From: Clostridia bacterium
GTDB taxonomy: Bacteria; Bacillota; Clostridia; Oscillospirales; CAG-272
DNA length: 12,206 bases
Assembly (NCBI GenBank): GCA_900768535.1
Contig: CAAGDE010000033.1
Coordinates: 1-12,206, forward strand
Direction of reading: 5' to 3'
Each line of letters opens with the position of its first letter. Position 1 is the stretch's first letter. A program made the position numbers and the translations under genes. The notes beneath the pieces were generated by a model that saw only the letters and a program-made list of their open reading frames with translations, did no database searches and had not been told where the DNA came from. Shown one piece after another: positions 7,484 through 12,206 of the stretch.

Positions 7484-7767
7484 ACTGAAGACCTAAGACT
7501 TAAGACCTTGGGGCGCTGCCCCAAACCCCGCCTAAACCTTTCTTAGAAGAAAGGTTTAGGAATCCAAAGAATTTCACTGAGAAGGGCATACCCCCGACCA
7601 ACGCACCGTAAAATTTCTTCGGTACGTCAGTCGGGGGTATGCCCTTCTCAGTGAAAGTTCTTGGGGTTCTTAGACCCTTCTTCCAAGAAGGGTCTGAGCA
7701 GGGTTTGGGACAGCGTCCCAAGGTCTTAAGTCTTAGGTCTTCAGTCTACTCCCTCCCCCCAAACCGG
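7462..7767. repeat. Palindromic intergenic repeat E3 at convergent gene ends
   Basis: A 306-bp palindrome. The outer 46 bases of each arm (7462-7507 and 7722-7767) match at 45 positions and contain the stop codons of both convergent genes. Inside come hairpins TTGGGGC-GCT-GCCCCAA (left) and TTGGGAC-AGC-GTCCCAA (right). Next are a perfect 13-bp CCTAAACCTTTCT stem on the left and a 14-bp CTTAGACCCTTCTT stem with one G-T pair on the right. A perfect 26-bp central stem (7572-7597 with 7631-7656) closes around the loop. The two arms differ in sequence, yet each small hairpin remains paired. It may serve as a bidirectional terminator or insulator between the AraC and radical SAM genes, although no long T-run is present. 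Confidence 0.93.
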
Positions 7768-8634
7768 GGTGTACCGGGAAGAGGAGGAGGAGCGGGACTG
7801 GGAGAAGCCGGAGAGGGAGAGGCGGACGGCTTCATCGAGGACGGATTGGTATTCGAAGGTTGTGATGCGGCGGCGGAGGGAGGGTTCGCAGTCCGGTGGA
7901 GCGAAGTCGGGGGTATACTGGCTCATCAGGGAGAGCAGGAAGCGGGAGGGACCGAACGCGGAGACGAGGGCGCGCAGCAGGTCGATGGAGTCCTGCCTAT
8001 GACCGGGGAGGACGAGGTGGCGCACGAGGACCCCGCGCAGGAGTCTGCCGGAGGCGTCCGTAACCGGGTCACCGACCTGCCGGAGCATTTCGCGCAGGGC
8101 TTCGCGGGCGACCGGGAAGTAGTCGGGCGCGCCGGACAGCCGGGCGGAGAGCGCGGAGGAGAAGTACTTGCAGTCGGGCAGATAAACGTCCACCAGTCCT
8201 TCCAGCCGCCGCAGGGTAGCGGGGGATTCATAGCCGCTGCTGTTCCACACGATGGGGACGGGTACGGCGGATTTCAGCTCCCGCAGGACGGGGATCAGCT
8301 GCTCCGTGTAGTGCGTGGGCGTCACCAGGTCGATGCAGTCCGCACCGGAGTCGCAGAGAGCGAGAATCTGCCGGGTCAGCTCTCCGGCGGTCAGCTCGGT
8401 TCCGGGAAGCTCCCCTTGGCTGATCTCCCGGTTCTGGCAGAAGACGCACCGCAGACTGCACCCGCAGAAAAAGACCGCCCCGGCGCCGGCGGTTTTGCAC
8501 AGGCACGGTTCCTCATAGGGGTGCAGGGCGATCCGCGCGACCCGGAACGCCGCAGGGACGCCGCAGACACCGAGATGCGAAGCATCCTCCCGTGTGGCTC
8601 CGCACCGGCGGGGGCATTGCAGACAAAGCGACAT
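7741..8634 (-). CDS. Radical SAM protein, PflX / PflA-like family (COG1313 type)
   Basis: Protein of 297 aa. The radical SAM cluster motif is CSLRCVFC with C59, C63 and C66, preceded by FFCG and followed by QN, as in pyruvate-formate-lyase-activating-enzyme-like proteins. An N-terminal extra cysteine set (C4, C7, C11, C24 in CLQCPRRCG and GVCG) and the LHPYEEPCL segment identify the PflX subgroup. Its members are uncharacterised radical SAM proteins that may activate glycyl-radical or other enzymes. The target is unknown, and no glycyl-radical enzyme is nearby. The C-terminus GFSQSRSSSSSRYTPVWGEGV resembles the family's usual ending (a GFxQxRSSAxxxYxPPF-like run), so this end looks native although the last codons lie in palindrome E3. 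AGAAGGTG (8640-8647, minus strand) supports the start. It has its own promoter and runs divergently from pncC. Confidence 0.88.
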   Translation of the reverse strand: MSLCLQCPRRCGATREDASHLGVCGVPAAFRVARIALHPYEEPCLCKTAGAGAVFFCGCSLRCVFCQNREISQGELPGTELTAGELTRQILALCDSGADCIDLVTPTHYTEQLIPVLRELKSAVPVPIVWNSSGYESPATLRRLEGLVDVYLPDCKYFSSALSARLSGAPDYFPVAREALREMLRQVGDPVTDASGRLLRGVLVRHLVLPGHRQDSIDLLRALVSAFGPSRFLLSLMSQYTPDFAPPDCEPSLRRRITTFEYQSVLDEAVRLSLSGFSQSRSSSSSRYTPVWGEGVD

Positions 8635-8655
8635 GAACTCACCTTCTTTCGGTAC

Positions 8656-8684
8656 ATTATAACATTTTTGAGCGGAAAAAGCAA
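8656..8684 (-). promoter_or_regulatory. Sigma-A promoter for the radical SAM gene
   Basis: On the minus strand TTGCTT (8679-8684) and TATAAT (8656-8661) are separated by exactly 17 bases, and TGT precedes the -10 box (extended -10). The start codon lies 22 bases beyond the -10 box, so the leader is very short. Confidence 0.85.
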
Positions 8685-8702
8685 GATTTTTTGCAAAAAG
8701 AC

Positions 8703-8731
8703 TTTACAATCCGGGAACTTCGTGATAAAAT
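8703..8731 (+). promoter_or_regulatory. Sigma-A promoter for the pncC operon
   Basis: TTTACA (8703-8708) and TAAAAT (8726-8731) are separated by 17 bases, with a TG one base before the -10 box (extended -10). It lies back to back with the promoter of the radical SAM gene, with only 18 bases between the two -35 boxes, so a regulator binding here could affect both. Confidence 0.8.
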
Positions 8732-8763
8732 GAATAGAAGCAACAAAATCCGGAGATCGAGAT

Positions 8764-9273
8764 ATGGAAGAAACAACAGAACTGCTTGCCCGGCGGGTGA
8801 TTGAGAAATACCGCGCCGGCGGACTGACCGTTGCCGCGGCGGAATCCTGCACGGGTGGGATGATTGCGGCTTATCTGACCGATATTCCCGGCAGCTCGGC
8901 GGTTTTTGCCGGTGCCTGCGTGACCTACACGAACGCGGTCAAGGAGCGTCTGCTGGGGGTTGACCCGGAGACGGTCGCGCTTAAGACCGAGGTCAGCCAC
9001 GCCTGCGCGCGGGAGATGGCGGAGGGAGTGCGGAGGCGCATCGGAACCGACGTCAGTGTGTCCACCACGGGCTATGCAGGTCCCGGCGGCGGAACGGAGC
9101 GCGACCCGGTCGGAACCGTTTATATCGGCTGGAGCACGGCGGATACGGTCGGAAGCGAGCGGTTCTGTGCGCCGGCAGGTGCGGATCGCGCAGGCGTCCG
9201 GGAAGCGGCGGCACACCGGGCGCTGGAGCTTCTTGCGGCGCTGGGAGAGGAGCAACGGCATGGGACTGAATGA
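8764..9273 (+). CDS. pncC: Nicotinamide-nucleotide amidohydrolase, stand-alone CinA C-terminal domain
   Basis: Protein of 169 aa consisting only of the CinA C-terminal domain; the N-terminal MoCF-like half of full-length CinA is absent. The family deamidates nicotinamide mononucleotide to nicotinate mononucleotide in pyridine nucleotide recycling. Family hallmarks are AAAESCTGG (24-32, with the S28 region), FAGACVTYTNAVKERLLGV (48-66, with Y55 and K60) and STTGYAGPGGGTERDPVGTVY (100-120). CGGAGA at 8751-8756 is seven bases from the start. Its 3' end overlaps the NERD gene by 14 bases, so the two are translated from one message. The gene is called cinA in many annotations. The biochemical role is from family knowledge. 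Confidence 0.93.
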   Translation: MEETTELLARRVIEKYRAGGLTVAAAESCTGGMIAAYLTDIPGSSAVFAGACVTYTNAVKERLLGVDPETVALKTEVSHACAREMAEGVRRRIGTDVSVSTTGYAGPGGGTERDPVGTVYIGWSTADTVGSERFCAPAGADRAGVREAAAHRALELLAALGEEQRHGTE

Positions 9274-10111
9274 AGCTGCGGCACGGCTGTTCCGTCTGGC
9301 AAAACACCGGCTCCTGGCAAAGCCGCTTCCGGCGCAGGAGGAGATGGAACGCTACGGCGCGGACGGGGAGGATGTGATCTACCGCATCCTGCGTGAAAAT
9401 TTCTCCTGCGTCATCCGGAATGTCATCGTCCCGCACAGGGACAAATACCTGGAAAAGGACTTCCTTGTGATGGAGCGCGGCGTCCCGGTGGTGATTGAGG
9501 TCAAGCGCTGGAAGGGGCGGATCGGCGTGGATCCGAAGACCGGCGACTATTTCCAGGACAAGCCGGACGGGACATACAAGGTGATGAAGAGTCCCGTTGG
9601 CACCACGGCGCAGTATGTCCGGTGCATGAAGGAATTCTACGGTCTGACGCGCACGGTGGTGGGGATGGTGGTGTTTGCCGACCCGGACTGCGTGCTGGAG
9701 CTGCCGGAGTCGAGCGATGGCATTCTGCTGGTGCCGGCTGAGAGGATGGTTGCCGCGGTCAAAGCGCAGATCCGCGCTTATGCGAAGGAGTCCGAGCGCC
9801 TGCCGGTGGACCGCATTCTGCGCTGTACCCGCTTTTACAGCCTGACACGCGAATTCTGCAAGGGACTGATTGCGGATGAGGGAATCGCCTGCACGGATAC
9901 GGACGGCAACCCGGTTCTGCTCCATCCCGAATTCATCCGGGGCATCCGCATTGACCACCAGCCGCTGCTTCTTCGGGACAAGCTGACCGTTCTTTATACC
10001 AACGATGCAGGCGGTGTTTACTACAACCGGGACACGACCGTGACCGTCTGCTGTCTGGACGGCACTGCCAGGCAGATTGCGCTCTGCAGTGTCCGTTACA
10101 TCCTGTTCTGA
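9260..10111 (+). CDS. NERD-domain protein (nuclease-related), C-terminal part unknown
   Basis: Protein of 283 aa. Residues about 30-140 form a NERD domain, a PD-(D/E)xK nuclease-like fold: GADGEDVIYRIL (33-44, with E37), EKDFLVM (65-71, with D67) and VVIEVKRWKGRI (77-88, with E80 and K82). All expected acidic and lysine positions are present, so catalysis is possible, but no NERD activity is proved for this type. No helicase, kinase or membrane segment is attached. The last 65 residues (about 217-283) are a separate beta-rich region I do not recognise. The start at 9260 is set by GGGAGAGGAG (9243-9252). An earlier start in this frame would lie inside pncC without a ribosome site. The next gene starts 29 bases later. 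The partnership with pncC and the next gene is by operon position only. Confidence 0.85.
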   Translation: MGLNEAAARLFRLAKHRLLAKPLPAQEEMERYGADGEDVIYRILRENFSCVIRNVIVPHRDKYLEKDFLVMERGVPVVIEVKRWKGRIGVDPKTGDYFQDKPDGTYKVMKSPVGTTAQYVRCMKEFYGLTRTVVGMVVFADPDCVLELPESSDGILLVPAERMVAAVKAQIRAYAKESERLPVDRILRCTRFYSLTREFCKGLIADEGIACTDTDGNPVLLHPEFIRGIRIDHQPLLLRDKLTVLYTNDAGGVYYNRDTTVTVCCLDGTARQIALCSVRYILF

Positions 10112-10140
10112 CCGATACCGCAAAAAAGAGATATTCATCC

Positions 10141-11010
10141 ATGAAACGATACGAAATTCAAAATTATTTACCTTTCCGCCGGCAACAGAGGAGCAAGCAG
10201 GAGTCGTCCTGCCCGCTGTTCTACGGGGATTTTGCCCTGGTCAACAGCAGGTTTGAGGTGCTTGCCTCGCGGGGAGTGCATATGCCGGAGGGAAAGCGGG
10301 TGTCGCTGTCCGGCGTTGGGCACCGGTTTCTTTCCATGCACCTGACCGACCGGACCCGGGTCGCTACGCGTGACCGTTCCGGCATCCGGATCTTCTCGGG
10401 GGAGCTGCTGCCGCTCGGCGTGACTGCGGTGATTACTCCGCACGGGAATCTGTTCCGGAACGCAACGGCGATGTGCTATCTTTCCGAGCACGGCGAAATG
10501 CTTGTTTCCCCGCAGACCCGCAAAGCCGCCAACGCGGGTTCTGCCCCGGAGCCGGATCGCGGAGCGGGGGAGGATGCCGACTTTGACGGGAGCGATCTTT
10601 CCTGCGAGGCGGAATGCATGGCGGCGGAGAACGAGCTGCTGCAGTTGGATGCGGTCCTGCGCCCAGGCAGGGAGACGGCGCTGGCGGATTACTGCCGCTG
10701 TGTCGCGGACTACGCAGGGAGCCGGATCGATCTGACGTGTGCGGATGACATCCCCCTTTCCGCGTGCGGCAGGAGACAGGGATTCCTGACGGCATTTCTC
10801 CTTTGCGCACTCCTTGCTGCGCGGAAAACGGTTGCCAGCGGCGCAGAGGTCGCGGTCAGTACCGGGCAAAACCGGCTGTGCGTCAATGTCCGGATGCGCT
10901 TTCCTTCCCCGAACCCAACGACTCTCCGCTTCCTGCAAAGCCCGATCTTCGAATCCGTTTCCGCAACCCCGCTCCCCGACGGCTACCTTTCACTGACGGT
11001 GGAGGTGTAG
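10141..11010 (+). CDS. Protein of unknown function, last gene of the pncC operon
   Basis: Protein of 289 aa that I do not recognise. It has no signal peptide or membrane helix. Residues 25-125 look beta-rich (YGDFALVNSRFEVLASRG and IFSGELLPLGVTAVITPHGN) and may be a sensor-like domain. An acidic, low-complexity linker covers about 128-160. Residues about 165-289 are helical and then end in strands (RLCVNVRMRF, GYLSLTVEV). This part faintly recalls a GHKL/histidine-kinase ATPase fold, but the N-box asparagine and glycine loops are not visible, so at best it is degenerate. There is only a weak AAGAGA ribosome-site candidate (10127-10132), which may mean coupling to the NERD gene 29 bases upstream. 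Codon use resembles the neighbours. Palindrome E4 starts at the base after the stop. Confidence 0.75.
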   Translation: MKRYEIQNYLPFRRQQRSKQESSCPLFYGDFALVNSRFEVLASRGVHMPEGKRVSLSGVGHRFLSMHLTDRTRVATRDRSGIRIFSGELLPLGVTAVITPHGNLFRNATAMCYLSEHGEMLVSPQTRKAANAGSAPEPDRGAGEDADFDGSDLSCEAECMAAENELLQLDAVLRPGRETALADYCRCVADYAGSRIDLTCADDIPLSACGRRQGFLTAFLLCALLAARKTVASGAEVAVSTGQNRLCVNVRMRFPSPNPTTLRFLQSPIFESVSATPLPDGYLSLTVEV

Positions 11011-11236
11011 GGGGGGGAAGACCTTGGGGCGCCGCCCCAAACCCCGCTTAGAACCTTCTTTCGGAGAAGGTTCTAAGGACTCCAAGAACTTCACCGCAAA
11101 GGGCACCCGGAAGGTGGTACGTGATTGATTCGTACTGCGTTTCGGGTGCCCTTTGCGGTGAAGCTTTGGAATTCTTGGGACTTTTCCGGAAGGAGGTTCT
11201 AAGCGGGGTTTGGGGTGGTGCCTCAAAATCTGCCCC
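11011..11236. repeat. Palindromic intergenic repeat E4
   Basis: The element follows the stop codon of the preceding gene directly. The left arm has a TTGGGGC-GCC-GCCCCAA hairpin and a perfect 13-bp CTTAGAACCTTCT/AGAAGGTTCTAAG hairpin. A perfect 21-bp central stem (11089-11109 with 11143-11163) has a sequence unlike that of E2 or E3 at many positions. The right arm is partly decayed: its first hairpin is lost, while the last one (TTGGGGT...GCCTCAA) still pairs if G-U pairs on the plus-strand RNA are allowed. It probably closes the pncC operon. Confidence 0.9.
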
Positions 11237-11317
11237 TTCGCTTCGCTCGGGTTGTGTGTCGGGGGCGGGGCAGTTGGATATGCGCTGCTTTCAATTGAGA
11301 AAAACAGCGTTTGATTT
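11237..11317. other. Short region after E4 without a gene
   Basis: Nothing coding is seen. It holds the end of a G/C-rich run (CTTCGCTCGG...TGTCGGGGGCGGGGC, to 11270) that resembles a segment at 12013-12057, then AT-rich sequence leading to the 3' end of the minus-strand gene. No strong intrinsic terminator for that gene is visible. A weak CGCTG/CAGCG pairing lies near 11282-11310. Confidence 0.4.
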
Positions 11318-11785
11318 TTAACCGCGTCTGATGATCTTATCAGCAAATAGGTTTTCAAAATCTTCTATCGTTCCTTGGGTAATTAGATCTTTTTGACAAA
11401 TAAATCTTTGGCTTTTACCAGGAAAACTAAATTCGATTTGATACCATTCGCCATAGTCTATAACGCATTTAATCTGATCCATCGTTTTTGTTTCGTGAAA
11501 CTGATCACCCTCACATTTCAATTCATTACCCTCGATCATGACTCGTTTCGTCATAATTGCCCCATAATCTTTTTCCCTCGGCTTTATGCCTGCAAGAAAC
11601 ACAGGAAAAACCAATGCCGGCAATGCAATTAAAACATATAATTTACCGGAAACAGCCCACCATATAATATCAGCAACTATAAAAGGAAAACAACTAATTG
11701 TCAGCACTATTCTTGAACAACGGACTTCGTTCTTCAAAACAAATTCTTTACATGTTTTCGAAAATTCACCTTTGAATTCTATCAT
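11318..11785 (-). CDS. Small membrane protein with YcxB-like C-terminal domain
   Basis: Protein of 155 aa. After 24 cytoplasmic residues come two membrane helices (about 25-44 and 49-66), then a soluble domain of about 85 residues containing MTKRVMIEGNELKC, TMDQIKCVIDYGEWYQIEF and FICQKDLITQGTIEDFENLF. This arrangement matches YcxB-like proteins, whose function is unknown. The frame remains open to a TTG at 11845, but the start at 11785 is preferred because GGAGGAG lies nine bases upstream (11795-11801) and no ribosome site precedes the others. Composition is strikingly AT-rich with AT-ending codons, unlike the GC-rich neighbours, which suggests horizontal acquisition. It has its own strong promoter and a long leader. 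Confidence 0.75.
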   Translation of the reverse strand: MIEFKGEFSKTCKEFVLKNEVRCSRIVLTISCFPFIVADIIWWAVSGKLYVLIALPALVFPVFLAGIKPREKDYGAIMTKRVMIEGNELKCEGDQFHETKTMDQIKCVIDYGEWYQIEFSFPGKSQRFICQKDLITQGTIEDFENLFADKIIRRG

Positions 11786-11870
11786 GGTCTTCCGCTCCTC
11801 CATTTCGATCACAAAATATGGGACGATAAAAAGGGCTGTAACCAATGACGGTACTTGTTCTGAATTTCAT
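11766..11870 (-). CDS. Possible small upstream ORF 2 (34 codons) overlapping the YcxB-like start
   Basis: The ORF starts at an ATG that overlaps the TGA of upstream ORF 1 (ATGA arrangement) and ends 20 bases inside the YcxB-like gene in another frame. The peptide begins MKFRTSTVIGYSPFY and is unrecognised. Support is only the coupling-like ATGA overlap. It may be chance. Confidence 0.25.
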   Translation of the reverse strand: MKFRTSTVIGYSPFYRPIFCDRNGGAEDHDRIQR

Positions 11871-11941
11871 CGATATAAAGAAATAACCGCCCAGCCCACG
11901 AAAGTTTGGCGGTTATTGTAGCCTAAGTGAAAAAGCGCCAT
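11867..11941 (-). CDS. Possible leader ORF 1 (24 codons) ahead of the YcxB-like gene
   Basis: The ORF starts about 22 bases after the -10 box, with CAAGGAAA about nine bases upstream of its ATG, and stops at TGA (11869-11867). The peptide begins MALFHLGYNNRQ. It is in the same frame as the YcxB-like gene, and that single TGA is the only stop between the two. A terminator-like hairpin lies across its 3' half. It could be a leader peptide, the broken 5' end of a longer gene, or chance. Confidence 0.35.
   Translation of the reverse strand: MALFHLGYNNRQTFVGWAVISLYR
11882..11917 (-). terminator. Terminator-like hairpin in the leader of the YcxB-like gene
   Basis: AATAACCGCC and GGCGGTTATT form a perfect 10-bp stem with a 16-base loop. 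Read on the minus strand the stem is followed by TCTTTATAT, a weak U-rich tail. It lies inside the leader between the promoter and the gene, so it could attenuate transcription. It could also be the end of an older inserted element. Confidence 0.5.
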
Positions 11942-11962
11942 CACTGGTATTTCCTTGCTTTT

Positions 11963-11991
11963 ATCATAACACACTTTCCCCAATTTGTCAA
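11963..11991 (-). promoter_or_regulatory. Strong sigma-A promoter for the YcxB-like gene
   Basis: On the minus strand a perfect TTGACA (11986-11991) and TATGAT (11963-11968) are spaced by 17 bases, with TGT before the -10 box. The start of transcription would be near 11956, giving a leader of about 170 bases before the preferred start codon. Confidence 0.88.
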
Positions 11992-12060
11992 CCGCTTTTT
12001 TGAAAAAATCTTCTCCCCGCCAGCTTCGCTCGGTTCGGATGTCGGGGGGGTGGGGTGGTT

Positions 12061-12206
12061 GCGTTACGTGGTCGCGTTAAAACAACGGAGATCCCGCCTG
12101 CTGGCGCCCCGCTTGGGGCGGGGTTCGACTGCGCGGCAATGTTTGGTGGTCGCGCGTGATTTTTGGTGAGTGGTGCCGCTATGACGAAGTCATTTGCTCT
12201 GAGATG
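12061..12206 (+). repeat. Intergenic repeat, second family, copy C (cut by the window end)
   Basis: This copy has the same orientation as copy A and is nearly identical to the reverse complement of copy B over GAGATCCCGCCTGCTGGCG, GCCCCGCTTGGGGCGGGG, GGCAATGTTTGGTGGTCGCG and GTGATT. It departs from A and B after TGGTGCCGCT (12171-12180), where ATGACGAAGTC replaces TCGCTCAGGATG. The element therefore has at least two alternative tails. No gene is seen in it. Confidence 0.85.

Noticed and set aside
7490..7740. E3 as a CRISPR-like or transposon terminal inverted repeat structure
   Set aside because: There are no regularly spaced direct repeats and no enclosed transposase. The arms meet around a loop of only about 33 bases, so it is a palindrome and not the ends of an insertion sequence.
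7639..8733. Plus-strand open frame of 364 codons
   Set aside because: It is antisense to the PflX-type radical SAM gene and begins in repeat E3. The minus-strand product has the radical SAM cysteine motif, a promoter and a ribosome site.
11586..11921. Plus-strand open frame of 111 codons opposite the YcxB-like gene
   Set aside because: It lacks a ribosome site and promoter, while the minus strand has both plus family-like sequence.

Overview
The window is a GC-rich stretch of what looks like a Clostridia (Bacillota) chromosome. The evidence is strong AAGGAGG-type ribosome sites, consensus sigma-A promoters where intergenic DNA is AT-rich, a long-form RecJ next to a bifunctional Rel, a stand-alone ECF S component, and intergenic repeats of a kind common in gut Oscillospirales-like genomes. 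The order-level placement is an inference. No rRNA, tRNA, CRISPR array, transposase or phage gene was seen.

Layout. (1) Positions 1-5284, all plus strand: half of a palindromic repeat (E1), an RseC-family membrane protein, a complete palindrome (E2), recJ and relA. This is a probable operon whose promoter lies outside the window. (2) 5285-5926, no gene: an inverted pair (A, B) of a second repeat family, an AT-rich spacer and one further repeat-like segment. (3) 5927-7483, plus: an ECF transporter S component and an AraC-type regulator. (4) 7462-7767: a 306-bp palindrome (E3) at the convergent 3' ends of the AraC gene and a minus-strand radical SAM gene of PflX type (7741-8634). (5) 8635-8763: a divergent promoter region with a consensus-like promoter on each strand. 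(6) 8764-11010, plus: pncC (stand-alone CinA C-terminal domain), a NERD-domain protein overlapping it, and an unrecognised protein, closed by palindrome E4. (7) 11240-12000, visibly AT-rich: a minus-strand YcxB-like membrane protein with a strong promoter and a long leader that carries small ORFs and a terminator-like hairpin. (8) Copy C of the second repeat family at the right edge.

Biology. recJ, relA and pncC are housekeeping (DNA repair, stringent response, pyridine nucleotide salvage). The S component with its AraC regulator suggests regulated vitamin or cofactor uptake, while the shared EcfA/EcfT module must lie elsewhere. The most interesting content is not protein coding. The E1-E4 elements fill the intergenic gaps and start at or just after stop codons. 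Each has a central 21-26 bp stem flanked by two small hairpins per arm, and the stems differ in sequence between copies while staying paired. That pattern points to selection on, or a copying mechanism that preserves, the folded structure.
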